Shown piece by piece: positions 6,827-14,739 of a DNA stretch of 29,122 nucleotides (position 1 is its first letter; the number at the start of each line of letters is the position of its first letter). The notes beneath the pieces are model-generated. The model worked only from the letters and a program-made list of their open reading frames with translations. It did not search any database and was not told the origin of the DNA. The position numbers and the translations under genes are program-made. The stretch covers positions 1 through 29,122 of the forward strand of contig JAKFEW010000063.1 in NCBI GenBank assembly GCA_036675505.1. The letters are read 5' to 3'. Origin of the DNA: JAKFEW01 sp036675505. GTDB lineage: Bacteria; Cyanobacteriota; Sericytochromatia; S15B-MN24; JAQBPE01.

Positions 6827-8182
6827 ATGAATCAGTCGAGCGCCGCCACCGTCCTGCGCCTCAAGGTCGCCATGCCGCTGGCGCTGTTCCTGACCCTGGC
6901 CGTGGTCGGCCTGGCTCATCGCAGCTTGATCCCGATCCAGCTCGCGATGATGATCCCGATTCTCTACGGCGTGGTCTACTTCACGGCCGGCGCGTTCGCC
7001 TATCGCCCGCGCGAGGCCGTTGTCGGCGCCGATTTGATCCCCGACGCCGAGTTGCCGCTGGTCAGCATCTTGATCCCGGCGCACAACGAAGAAAACGTCA
7101 TCGCCCACACGGTCTCGAACATGCTGCGGATCGACTATCCGCGCTTCGAGATCATCGTCATCGACGATCACAGCAGCGACCGCACCTCGGAGATCGTCCG
7201 CCAGTTCGCGCAGGTGAAGCTGGTGCAGCGGCGCAACCTCCCCAACCGCGGCAAGTCCGAGGCGCTCAACGCCGGGCTCGAGTTCGCCGAGGGCGACGTG
7301 CTGTGCGTCTTCGACGCCGACAGCGAAGTGGCGCCGGACTTCCTGCGCCGGGCCGTCCCGCATATGGTGGACAACCCCGAGATTTGCGGCGTCCAGGCCC
7401 AGGTGCGGATGTACAACCGCCGCGCCAACCAGCTCACGGCGGCCCAGGACGACGAGTTCGCGGTCTTCAACGAGATCCTGCAGCTCGGCCGCACGGCGCT
7501 CGGCGGTGCCTCGGCGCTCGGCGGCAACGGCCAGCTCACCAAGCGCTCGGCGCTGTTGGCGGTCGGTGGCTGGAACCCCGGCTCGCTGACCGAGGACCTC
7601 GACCTCACCATGCGGCTCCTGCTGGCGGGGCGCGGCCGCATCCACCACGCCACCGAGGCGATCGTCTGGCAGGAAGGCGTGACCACCACGGCCGGCCTGA
7701 TCCGCCAGCGCCAGCGCTGGGCCGAAGGCATGCTGCGCACCTACGGCGATTTCGCGGCCGAGGTCGTGACGAGCAAGGAGCTCGCGCCGCACGTCCGGAT
7801 GGATGCCTACTACACGCTGTTCTCGGTGTTCTTCCCGTTCCTGACGCTGCTCGGCATCATTTTCCAGGTGTTGTGCTACATCCCGGGCTTCTTCACGAGC
7901 TCGCTGCCGGGCGTCGTGGGCAACACCGTCTCGCTCGCGATCCTCGGCGGCGCGATGAGCTGGTCCGCGATGATCTCGTGGAAGCGCGATCGGCGCCTCA
8001 GCGTCCTGCCCGGCCTGCGCTACACCCTCTACATCCTGCACTGGACGCCGGCGCTGCTCGTCGCGCTGCGCAACGTGTTCACGGACCGGGTGGTCGTGTG
8101 GGAGAAGACCGAGCACAGCGGGATGGGGCACGGGGTTCCCGCGATTCCCGCCGCGATCGGCCCGATCGCCGTCGAACGCTAA
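6827..8182 (+). CDS. Membrane family 2 glycosyltransferase (PgaC/IcaA-like)
   Basis: This inner-membrane processive beta-glycosyltransferase probably polymerises or exports a surface polysaccharide. It has 451 residues. Two membrane helices lie at about 14-31 and 36-57, and the cytoplasmic GT-A domain at about 78-300. The nucleotide-sugar motifs are complete: DDHSSD (113-118), DAD (163-165), the catalytic TED (255-257) and QRQRW (294-298), which marks processive enzymes such as poly-GlcNAc, hyaluronan and cellulose synthases. C-terminal helices at about 320-350, 360-378 and 392-415 complete the channel. No PilZ domain or pgaA/B/D partner is adjacent, so the polymer is unknown. The ATG at 6827 has only a weak GAAAG ribosome site. 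The gene is alone, between its own promoter and terminator. Confidence 0.88.
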   Translation: MNQSSAATVLRLKVAMPLALFLTLAVVGLAHRSLIPIQLAMMIPILYGVVYFTAGAFAYRPREAVVGADLIPDAELPLVSILIPAHNEENVIAHTVSNMLRIDYPRFEIIVIDDHSSDRTSEIVRQFAQVKLVQRRNLPNRGKSEALNAGLEFAEGDVLCVFDADSEVAPDFLRRAVPHMVDNPEICGVQAQVRMYNRRANQLTAAQDDEFAVFNEILQLGRTALGGASALGGNGQLTKRSALLAVGGWNPGSLTEDLDLTMRLLLAGRGRIHHATEAIVWQEGVTTTAGLIRQRQRWAEGMLRTYGDFAAEVVTSKELAPHVRMDAYYTLFSVFFPFLTLLGIIFQVLCYIPGFFTSSLPGVVGNTVSLAILGGAMSWSAMISWKRDRRLSVLPGLRYTLYILHWTPALLVALRNVFTDRVVVWEKTEHSGMGHGVPAIPAAIGPIAVER

Positions 8183-8194
8183 AACCCGCGCTCG

Positions 8195-8231
8195 AGGGCC
8201 CTCTCCGGCCAGGCCGGGGAGGGCCCTTTGG
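8195..8231 (+). terminator. Terminator of the glycosyltransferase gene
   Basis: A 16-bp stem (8195-8210 with 8212-8227, one G-U pair) is followed by TTTGGTTTCGTT. The fully paired form has a one-base loop, so the real loop will be wider. Confidence 0.85.
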
Positions 8232-8354
8232 TTTCGTTGCACAAATCTTCCAGGATTGCTAACGGTGTGTGATTAGATCGTTAATCCAGGTGGTACATGA
8301 CTGTTGGACCCCTGCTCGAAAGTCATGCGGGGAGGGGGGCCCGGAGAGAGAGTC

Positions 8355-8594
8355 ATGAATCACTTCCTTCGCCTGGTCAACCTGTTCGTCGCGTCCCGTA
8401 AGGTCATCAACGGCGTTTATTTCGTCGTTCCGCCCGTCGGCCTTCTGTTCATGTACCTGTCGCCCTCGTTCTCGGCCCGTGAGCGCGCGGTGCGCACCGC
8501 CGTCACGGCGAGCTTCATCGCCTTCTTCGTCGCGATGGGCCCCGAGTTGCAGATGTACGTGAACTCGGAGATGACGCGCCTGGCGATGCAGTAG
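8355..8594 (+). CDS. Small two-helix membrane protein, 79 aa
   Basis: I do not recognise the family. The ATG at 8355 is chosen because GGAGAGAG lies just upstream; the frame extends to a TTG at 8304 without a better ribosome site. Two hydrophobic segments, about residues 17-34 and 44-61, are joined by a short charged turn (SFSARERAVRT), so both ends should face the same side. The unit is monocistronic, ending at the UUCG-capped hairpin. Its leader holds CATGACT (8296-8302), complementary to AGTCATG at 8321-8327 and also at 8351-8357, the latter covering the start codon. Confidence 0.65.
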   Translation: MNHFLRLVNLFVASRKVINGVYFVVPPVGLLFMYLSPSFSARERAVRTAVTASFIAFFVAMGPELQMYVNSEMTRLAMQ

Positions 8595-8626
8595 CATCCC
8601 GAAGTTTCGAAATTAGTGGGAGAGAG

Positions 8627-8660
8627 ACGTGAGGCCTGCCCTTCGGGGCAGGCCTCACGT
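8627..8660. terminator. UUCG-capped hairpin between convergent genes
   Basis: A perfect 15-bp stem (8627-8641 with 8646-8660) is capped by the very stable C(UUCG)G tetraloop. It lies between the small membrane protein gene (ends 8594) and rnd (ends 8690, opposite strand). It lacks a long U-tract on either side, so it may act partly as a 3'-end stabiliser. Confidence 0.75.
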
Positions 8661-8689
8661 ATGTTCACCATCGTCCGCGGCAGGGGCGG

Positions 8690-9895
8690 TTAGACCGGCT
8701 CGAGGCGCAGGTGCTTGGCCTTCGGATCCCAGCGAACGGAAATCCGTCCTTCCAAAATCCCGCCCAGCGTGTGGCCGACCAGCTCGCCGCGCCAACCGGA
8801 GAGCACGGGCAGGTCGGCGGCCTTGCCCCGGCGGTAGGCCTCCACGAGGCGCTGCAGGTCGCCCACCGTCGCGACCAGGGTCGACGAGACCAACTTCTCC
8901 GCCGCCACCACCTGCAAGACGGCGTTGAGCAGCGAGGCGAGCGCGGCTTCCGCGTCATCGAGCTGCGGGCCGCGCTCGTCGGGCACCGGGCACTGGTCGG
9001 GCGGGCAGGCCTTGCCATGCTTCACGGCGGCGAGGATGCCCTCGGCGTTGCGATCGATGTCGCGTGGCTGGATGCCACGCAGGGCGCGCAGCTGGCTGGG
9101 CTGGGAGGGGCCCCGCCGGGCCAGCTCGACGAGGATCTCGTCTTTCATGATCGAGCCGCGGGGCCGGTTGCGGCGCGCGGCCTCCTGCTCGCGCCAGATC
9201 GCGAGCTCGCGCAGGATCGCGAGGCCGCGGCGGTCGAGGCCGCTCCAGCCCTTCACGCGCAGGAACAGCGTCTGGTGGTCCGCGCGCGTGGCGATCATCT
9301 TCTCGACGTTGGCGCGCGAGCGCTCGCACTCCTCGGCGGCCCAGTCCACCCGGCCGAGCACCTCGAGTTCCTTCATCTCCACGTCGTAGAGCGGGATCAG
9401 GCAGCGCACGTCCTCGAGCGCGTAATGCAGCTGCTCGGGCGTGAGCGGCCGCTGCGACCAATCCGTGAGCGTTTCACCCTTGGTGGGCTTCTGGCCGAGC
9501 AGGTTCTCGGCCACGGCCTGGTAGCCCAGGCGGCCTGAATAGCCGAACAGACCGGTCACGAGCTGGGTGTCCCAGATCGGTCCGGGCACGACGCCGGTGA
9601 GCAGGTGGAACATCTCGAGATCCTGATCGGCGGCGTGCAGGATCTTGAGCACGCTGGGATCGATCAGGATCTCGGCGAGCGGATCGCCGTCGAAGCGCCC
9701 GATCGCGCCGTAGTCGATCGCCGCGACCGTGCCGTCCGGCGCCGCCACCTGCAGGAGCTCGAGGCTCGGCACATAGCTCTGCTCGCGAATGAATTCGGTG
9801 TCGACAGCGATGATGTCGAACTGCGCGAGGTGTTCAGCGAGCTCGGCGAGGGCGCGAACGTCGTCGATGAAGGTGGGAAGAGCCGCCCGAGCCAT
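8690..9895 (-). CDS. rnd: Ribonuclease D
   Basis: RNase D is a 3'-5' exoribonuclease that trims tRNA precursors and other structured RNA. The ATG at 9895 is preferred over one 24 bases upstream because GGAGGT lies 6 bases before it, giving 401 residues. The DEDDy exonuclease residues are present: Asp32 and Glu34 in VDTEF, Asp92 in ADQDLEMF, and Tyr158/Asp162 in YALEDV. Two helical HRDC-type regions follow at about 205-290 and 310-385, as in the E. coli enzyme. An unusual Cys pair (ACPPDQCPVPDE) sits in the linker between them. The gene is monocistronic and ends towards the UUCG hairpin. Confidence 0.93.
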   Translation of the reverse strand: MARAALPTFIDDVRALAELAEHLAQFDIIAVDTEFIREQSYVPSLELLQVAAPDGTVAAIDYGAIGRFDGDPLAEILIDPSVLKILHAADQDLEMFHLLTGVVPGPIWDTQLVTGLFGYSGRLGYQAVAENLLGQKPTKGETLTDWSQRPLTPEQLHYALEDVRCLIPLYDVEMKELEVLGRVDWAAEECERSRANVEKMIATRADHQTLFLRVKGWSGLDRRGLAILRELAIWREQEAARRNRPRGSIMKDEILVELARRGPSQPSQLRALRGIQPRDIDRNAEGILAAVKHGKACPPDQCPVPDERGPQLDDAEAALASLLNAVLQVVAAEKLVSSTLVATVGDLQRLVEAYRRGKAADLPVLSGWRGELVGHTLGGILEGRISVRWDPKAKHLRLEPV

Positions 9896-9999
9896 GTGAA
9901 CCTCCGTAAGCGCGGTCATGATACCAGCGGCGGCGCGGAAATGGTAGGCTAGTAGCTCCGGAGCCGCTGTACGGATGTCGTTGGGTTGGAGGCGTTCAG

Positions 10000-10227
10000 G
10001 TGACGCAGGCGCTGCATTGTCCCGACTGCGATAAACCGCTCACCCACTACGGCGCTGGCCACAGCGAGTACGAATGGCAGTGCGACGCCTGCGGCACGGC
10101 CGTCGCCGTCGACGAGGCCGCAGGCCTCGCCCGCACCCGCCGTTGGGACAAACAGGCCGCCAGGGGCGTTCACGCCGAGTACCCCCTCGCCGCGCTAGTC
10201 CGCGGCCCCCAGGAGAATCCCGCATGA
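10000..10227 (+). CDS. Small zinc-ribbon protein, 75 aa
   Basis: The GTG start at 10000 has GGAGG 9 bases upstream. The N-terminal half holds CPDC and CDAC about 20 residues apart, a typical four-Cys zinc ribbon (residues ~7-32). The rest is charged without a recognisable domain. Its TGA overlaps the ATG of the next gene (ATGA, 10224-10227), so the two are translationally coupled. It might bind nucleic acid or assist the downstream peptidase, but no function can be assigned. Confidence 0.75.
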   Translation: MTQALHCPDCDKPLTHYGAGHSEYEWQCDACGTAVAVDEAAGLARTRRWDKQAARGVHAEYPLAALVRGPQENPA

Positions 10228-11915
10228 GCCCCTCCGCCACGCTCGCCGCTCCCCGTGAGGTCACCCCCGAGGCCGTGAAAGCCCGCTACGCGGAGCTCGA
10301 GTCGGCCTTGCCGGCGCACGACGCCACGGCCGACGCATGGGAAGCGTGGTTCTGGCGCTGGAACGACTACCGCATCGAGCTGGGCGGCGAGGCGAGCCGC
10401 CGTTACTTCCGCGAGTGCCAGGACACGCGAGACGAGACCGCAGCCACGGCCTGGCGCCAATTCCGCGAGCTGATCTACCCGATCGCCGACGCGACGGACG
10501 GCAAGCTGCGCGCGGCGCTGCTCGCGTGCCTCGCCCGCCCGGAGCTCGAGCAGCGGCTCGGCCAACAGCTCTTCGCTCGCCTCTCGCTCGACGACGCCGG
10601 CTTCACGCCGGAGAACGTCGCGCTCCACGTCGAGGAAATGGAGCAAGTCAGCCATTACGACCGGCTGATGGGCGCCGCCTCGGTGGTGATCGACGGCGAG
10701 ACGCTCACGCTCGTCCAGGTGCAGTCGCGCCTCAACGACGTCGACGCGGCGCGGCGGCAGGCGGCCTGGACCGCGATGGGACGCTGGTTCGAGGTGAACG
10801 GCGGCGCGATCCACGGCATCCTGAGCGACCTCGTGCACCTGCGTGATCGCCAGGCCCGCCAGCTCGGCGACGCGAACTTCATCCCGCTCGCCTACCGGCG
10901 GATGGGCCGCACCGAATACGGCCCGGCCGAAGTCGCAACCTTCCGCGAGGCCGTCCGCCAGCACGTCGTGCCGCTCACGAAGACCGTGCGCGAGCACCAG
11001 GCCCGCGATCTCGGCCGGCCTGGCCTCGTCCATGCCGCGGATATGATGTTCTTCCCGGGCGCGTCGCTCGGCGCGGGCGCCGCCCCGATCGGCGAGCAGA
11101 TCGCGCGGGCGACGACGCTCTTCGAGCGCCTGCACCCGCGCTTCGCCGCCCACTTCCGGCGCATGGCCGAAGAGGGCCTGATCGACCTCGAGAACCGCCC
11201 CGGCAAGAAGCCCGGCGCCTTTGCGATGAGCCTCGAGGATGAGGGCCGCGTCGCGATCTTCTGCAACAGCACCGGCGCCGAGACGGACGTGTCCACGCTG
11301 ACGCACGAGATGGGCCACGCGGTGCAGGGCTGGGAGAGCATGTGGATCCGGCCGCTAGACTTGCGCACGCCCACGATGGATGCCGCCGAGGTCCACAGCT
11401 TCGGGATGGAGTACCTGGCGCTCAAGGAAATCGAGGCGTTCTTCTCGCCGGCCGACGCCCAGAAGTTCCGCCGCCTGCGCCTCATGAGCACGCTCGTCCG
11501 CCTGCCTTACATGGCGATGGTGGATGCGTTCCAGCACTGGCTGTTCGAGCGCCCGAGCCACACGCCCGCCGAGCGCGAAGCCGCCTGGGCCGAGCTGTGG
11601 GAGGCCTTCATGCCGGGGCTCGATTTCGCGGACTGCCCGGCCCAGCGCACCTACCGCTGGATGCGCCAGCCGCACATCTTCTCGTCGCCGTTCTATTACA
11701 TCGACTACGCGATCGCCGAGGTCGGCGCGCTGCAGCTCTGGCGGCTCGCGAAGCAGGACCACACGGCGGCGATGGACGCCTACCTCGAGCTGTGCCGCCT
11801 GGGCGGGACGAAGCCGTTGCTCAGCATCCTCGGCTCGGTCGGCCTGCGCTCGCCGTTCGAGCCCGACGCGCTGCCACCGCTGGTCGCGGCGGTGCGGGAA
11901 GAGCTTGGCCTTTAG
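10224..11915 (+). CDS. M3 family zinc oligopeptidase
   Basis: This cytoplasmic zinc metallopeptidase of 563 residues would cleave short peptides. The ATG at 10224 is preceded by AGGAG and overlaps the stop of the zinc-ribbon gene; the frame stays open further upstream only through codon bias. The catalytic HEMGH lies at 361-365 (Glu362 as base) and the third zinc ligand is Glu389 in AAEVHS, followed by a typical C-terminal Phe-Tyr-Tyr-Ile-Asp-Tyr substrate region near 490. The fold matches M3B oligoendopeptidases rather than the thimet type. It differs clearly from the second M3 enzyme at 21141-22925, so they are not a recent duplication. It ends at a hairpin shared with the convergent nuclease gene. 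Confidence 0.9.
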   Translation: MSPSATLAAPREVTPEAVKARYAELESALPAHDATADAWEAWFWRWNDYRIELGGEASRRYFRECQDTRDETAATAWRQFRELIYPIADATDGKLRAALLACLARPELEQRLGQQLFARLSLDDAGFTPENVALHVEEMEQVSHYDRLMGAASVVIDGETLTLVQVQSRLNDVDAARRQAAWTAMGRWFEVNGGAIHGILSDLVHLRDRQARQLGDANFIPLAYRRMGRTEYGPAEVATFREAVRQHVVPLTKTVREHQARDLGRPGLVHAADMMFFPGASLGAGAAPIGEQIARATTLFERLHPRFAAHFRRMAEEGLIDLENRPGKKPGAFAMSLEDEGRVAIFCNSTGAETDVSTLTHEMGHAVQGWESMWIRPLDLRTPTMDAAEVHSFGMEYLALKEIEAFFSPADAQKFRRLRLMSTLVRLPYMAMVDAFQHWLFERPSHTPAEREAAWAELWEAFMPGLDFADCPAQRTYRWMRQPHIFSSPFYYIDYAIAEVGALQLWRLAKQDHTAAMDAYLELCRLGGTKPLLSILGSVGLRSPFEPDALPPLVAAVREELGL

Positions 11916-11916
11916 G

Positions 11917-11989
11917 GGTTTTGAGTTTTGTGATTTGAGTTTTGAGTTCGAGAATCCAACCCAAATCTCAACACTCAAAACTCAAAACT
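11917..11989. terminator. TTTTGAG-repeat hairpin between convergent genes
   Basis: GTTTTGAGTTTTG (11918-11930) pairs perfectly with CAAAACTCAAAAC (11976-11988). A second copy of the left arm at 11937-11947 can pair instead with 11973-11983. The spacer therefore holds two overlapping left arms for one right arm. The low GC contrasts with everything around it. T-rich and A-rich arms allow termination in both directions. Confidence 0.65.
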
Positions 11990-12916
11990 GATCTCCCGGC
12001 CACCATTGTTGGCGATGATGTCCCCGTCATCCCCCTCGCCGCCGCGCGCGGCCAGGAAGTGGCCGATCTTTTGCACGTACTCCGGGTGGTCGATGAACGG
12101 GTTGCGGTTGCGCTGCAGCCGCCAGACGGCCTCGTTGCGGGCCTTCTCCTTCGCCGACGGCGGATCCTGGAAGTGCCAGCGCCAGAGCGTCAGGAACTCG
12201 CGCTTGAAGTTGTCGAGCTTGATGGCGCTCTTCGGCGCCGCGGTGGCGGCGTAGCGCGCGTAGAAGTAGAACAGCGCGCGCGCGACGTCGCCCTTGTGGT
12301 CGTCGCGCGGCTCGAAGACCACGGTGCCGTCCGCGAGCGTGCCGACGCGGCTGTTCTGGCCGTCCTCGGCGTAGTTGGGCAGCGTCTCTTGCACCTTGGC
12401 CGGGACGCCGTAAGGGTGGTTGTTGCGCTGGCTGTTCGTGCCGGCGTCGGCCGGGAAGAGGTGGTGGAGGTCGCTCTTCGCGGGCTCGGCCTGGGCGCCC
12501 ATGCTCTGCGGCCAGGTGTGCTCGGCGTTCAGGCCACGGTGGAAGGCCGACTTGCGGTCCGTCACGCCCTTGCCGGTGCGCGCGCAGTAGACGTCGATGA
12601 TCACGTCCTTGTTGGCCGGGTCGTCGACGGCGCCGAACATCTTGTCGCGCGCCTCGTCGTAGGCGTAAACCTTCTGGCCGGAGGCGAGCAGCTTGGCGAG
12701 GCCGAGCGTGAGGGCGCGGCCCTTGAGGGCGGCGACCGGCTTGTAGTAGGCGTCGAGGCTGGCGGCCGACGCGCCGAAGGCCGTGACCGGGACGCGGCCG
12801 GCGGTCGGGGCGCCCGGCTGGCCGCAGGCCGTCAGGCCCGCCATCAGCACGGCGACGGCGAGCAGCCGCGAGGCCATGCCCCGCCGTTTCGCGTCGAATC
12901 CCGCCGTTTCGCGCAT
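11975..12916 (-). CDS. Secreted EndA-type endonuclease I, lipoprotein
   Basis: This extracytoplasmic nuclease of 313 residues belongs to the Endonuclease_1 family. The ATG at 12916 has GGAGG 6 bases upstream. Residues 11-31 make a lipoprotein signal: RR, a hydrophobic stretch and lipobox LTAC with Cys31. The nuclease core holds FHRGLNAEHTWPQ (125-137, metal-site His133), SDLHHLFPAD (148-157) and NSQRNN (161-166), all family hallmarks. Its likely roles are nutrient recovery from extracellular DNA or RNA, or limiting DNA uptake. It is transcribed from its own promoter at 12976-13005, divergent from crcB. Its final codons lie inside the shared hairpin at 11917-11989, which is unusual. Confidence 0.9.
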   Translation of the reverse strand: MRETAGFDAKRRGMASRLLAVAVLMAGLTACGQPGAPTAGRVPVTAFGASAASLDAYYKPVAALKGRALTLGLAKLLASGQKVYAYDEARDKMFGAVDDPANKDVIIDVYCARTGKGVTDRKSAFHRGLNAEHTWPQSMGAQAEPAKSDLHHLFPADAGTNSQRNNHPYGVPAKVQETLPNYAEDGQNSRVGTLADGTVVFEPRDDHKGDVARALFYFYARYAATAAPKSAIKLDNFKREFLTLWRWHFQDPPSAKEKARNEAVWRLQRNRNPFIDHPEYVQKIGHFLAARGGEGDDGDIIANNGGREISFEF

Positions 12917-12975
12917 GCCCAACCTCCGATACCCCGAGCTGAACCCACCAAAAGTTAAGGATCGGTTATGATTCG

Positions 12976-13005
12976 ACTATAGCAAAAATGTACGGGGGCT
13001 GTCAC
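12976..13005 (-). promoter_or_regulatory. Promoter of the endonuclease gene
   Basis: On the minus strand GTGACA (13005-13000), an 18-base spacer and TATAGT (12981-12976) match sigma70 elements well and precede the endonuclease ATG by about 60 bases. Confidence 0.6.
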
Positions 13006-13065
13006 GCACTATTTTTTCCGCGAGGCAGTCAGGAAGCCGTCAAGAGCGATCGGGGAGTGGTAGCC

Positions 13066-13485
13066 GTGACTGTATTCGGGCCTGGGGCGTGGATCGCCAT
13101 CGCGATCGGCGGCGTGATCGGGACCTGGTCGCGCTTCGCGCTGGGCGGCTGGCTGGCGGCCCGCGCGACGGCGGCCGGCGCGCCGGGGCTGTGGGCGACG
13201 CCCGCGGGGACGCTCACGATCAACGTCGTGGGCTGCGGGGTGCTGGGGGCGATCGCCGCGGTGGCCGTGGCCCGTCCCGAGCTGATGAGCACCGAGCTGC
13301 GCCTGGCCCTGGCCGTGGGCTTCTGCGGCGCCTTCACCACCTTCTCCACCTTCGGCGTCGAGACGCTGGCGATGTTGCAGGCCGGGCGCTGGGACTGGGC
13401 GCTGGGGTACGTGGCGGCGAGCAACGTGCTGGGCGTCGGCGCGGCGGCGGCGGGCTGGATGGTCACGCGGTCGCTGACGGCCTGA
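13066..13485 (+). CDS. crcB: CrcB/Fluc fluoride channel
   Basis: CrcB (Fluc) is a small dual-topology channel that exports fluoride. The GTG at 13066, with GGGGAG about 9 bases before it, gives 139 residues, the normal size; an upstream GTG at 13057 is the alternative. Four membrane helices are evident. Family motifs are GGVIGTWSRF in helix 1, GTLTINVVGC in helix 2 (the channel Asn) and GFCGAFTTFSTFGVE in helix 3 (the Phe-box and Ser/Thr track). There is one copy, so a homodimer is expected. I see no fluoride riboswitch upstream. Its end is 18 bp from the end of the convergent nfu-like gene. Confidence 0.93.
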   Translation: MTVFGPGAWIAIAIGGVIGTWSRFALGGWLAARATAAGAPGLWATPAGTLTINVVGCGVLGAIAAVAVARPELMSTELRLALAVGFCGAFTTFSTFGVETLAMLQAGRWDWALGYVAASNVLGVGAAAAGWMVTRSLTA

Positions 13486-13503
13486 TCGCCCAGCCCGGAG
13501 AGG

Positions 13504-14037
13504 TCAGGCGGCGCTGACCGTCAGGTGCTCATCGACCTCGGCCTGTAGGAGGTTCTGGATCGCCGAGAGCGTGCCCGCGATCGCGCTCGGGCAGGTGCCG
13601 CAGGCGCCCTGGTAGCGGATCACGAGGCGCTTGCCCTCGAGGCTCACGATCTCCAGACCGCCGCCGTCGCCGGCGAGCGCCGGGCGGATCTGCGCGTCGA
13701 TGACCTGGTTGATCTTGTCGAGCATCGCGTCACCGGTGGCACCGGCGCCCTCGGCCGTGGCGCCGGCAGACGGCGCGGCCGTCTCGATCACGCGCGCGAC
13801 AGCAGGAGCGAGCGAGCCCCAGTCGGCGTCGGGCAGCTTGTTCACGGTGACGAAGCCCGGCATGTAGAACACCGAGGTCACGCGGCCGAGCAGAAAGAGC
13901 TGGGATGCGAGCGTGTCGCCGTCGGCGGCCGAGGGCGTGTCGAACGAGCGGGAGCCGCCTTCGATCAGGCGGCCTTCGACGTTGAACTTCATCGCGTTGG
14001 GGTTGGGGGTGGGCTCGAAGTTGAGGACTTTCATCAT
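13504..14037 (-). CDS. Nfu-type iron-sulfur cluster carrier (two-domain)
   Basis: This 177-residue protein probably carries and delivers Fe-S clusters. Residues 3-88 form the Nfu/NifU N-terminal scaffold domain (EPTPNPNAMKF near the start). After an Ala/Gly linker (90-103), residues 104-175 form the NifU C-terminal domain with RPALAGDGGG and the cluster-binding Cys146-x-x-Cys149 (CGTCPSA). The order is that of mitochondrial NFU1 and bacterial homologues. Two consecutive ATGs exist: 14037, 4 bases from AGGAG, and 14034 with better spacing. Its own promoter lies at 14056-14084. No suf or isc genes are nearby. Confidence 0.92.
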   Translation of the reverse strand: MMKVLNFEPTPNPNAMKFNVEGRLIEGGSRSFDTPSAADGDTLASQLFLLGRVTSVFYMPGFVTVNKLPDADWGSLAPAVARVIETAAPSAGATAEGAGATGDAMLDKINQVIDAQIRPALAGDGGGLEIVSLEGKRLVIRYQGACGTCPSAIAGTLSAIQNLLQAEVDEHLTVSAA

Positions 14038-14055
14038 TTGGCTCCTATCGGCCCC

Positions 14056-14084
14056 ATTCTACAATTTCGGACCATGTTCGTCCA
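14056..14084 (-). promoter_or_regulatory. Promoter of the nfu-like gene
   Basis: On the minus strand TGGACG (14084-14079), a 17-base spacer and TAGAAT (14061-14056) give a plausible sigma70 promoter and a leader of about 12 bases. Confidence 0.5.
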
Positions 14085-14171
14085 GATTCGCGACCGCGCA
14101 CCGTGAGTGAGTGAAGGGCCGCGGGGGCGGGTATGGGCGTGCTGGAAGACCAGCCGAACGGAAGCCGGCCG

Positions 14172-14729
14172 ATGCCCACCTCACCCCCACACCTTGTTCG
14201 CGCGATCGCGCTCGCGGCCCTCGTCGCCGCCACCGCCGCCTGCGCCATGCCGGGCACGCCGGTCGACGTCTCGTCGAGCACGTCGCCGGCCGCCAAGCGC
14301 AGCCCGAAAGCCACCCCGGGCATCCCCGCCGACACGCTGACCGGCCTGTGGGCCGAGTTCCGGGCTACGGACCCACCGAAGGGGGCGGCCACGGCCTGCT
14401 ACAACCACGCCTGGGACATCGCCCAGCAGGGCGCCGACCTCACGATCACCCACCGCTTCAAGGTGGCCCACGGCGCAGGCGCCCAGCGCGCCGACGGCGA
14501 GCCCACCACCGTCCCGCCGCCCGAGCCGCTCGACGCGTGGCCGCCGGGCGCGGGCAAGGTGACGGGCACCCGGATCGCGTCCATGGCCGAGCCGCCAGGG
14601 CAGCCGCAGGCAAGCTTCGAGCTGACCTACGAGGCGGCGACCGGTCGCCTCGTGGGCACCTCGAATGGCGAGAAGCTCGTCCTCGTGAAGCTCGAGAAGG
14701 CCGCGCCATGTATGCTGGCGCGCCCCTGA
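14172..14729 (+). CDS. Hypothetical lipoprotein, 185 aa
   Basis: I do not recognise a family. The ATG at 14172 (weak GGAA upstream) begins a lipoprotein signal with a hydrophobic stretch and lipobox TAAC, Cys24; the earlier ATG at 14133 would put 13 extra polar residues before it. The mature part begins with a Ser/Thr/Pro/Ala linker (30-55). It then has a predicted small beta-rich domain with WAEFRAT, CYNHAWDI and SFELTYEAATGRLVGT, reminiscent of lipocalin-like surface proteins, but that is only impression. It ends 10 bp from the stop of the convergent GMP reductase-like gene. A short inverted repeat (14725-14730 with 14739-14744) spans both stop codons. Confidence 0.7.
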   Translation: MPTSPPHLVRAIALAALVAATAACAMPGTPVDVSSSTSPAAKRSPKATPGIPADTLTGLWAEFRATDPPKGAATACYNHAWDIAQQGADLTITHRFKVAHGAGAQRADGEPTTVPPPEPLDAWPPGAGKVTGTRIASMAEPPGQPQASFELTYEAATGRLVGTSNGEKLVLVKLEKAAPCMLARP

Positions 14730-14739
14730 CGCCCCCCTG

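Noticed and set aside
12950..13065. Fluoride riboswitch upstream of crcB
   Set aside because: The conserved GGNGAUGG and downstream core were looked for and are not present; the stretch mainly holds the divergent nuclease promoter.
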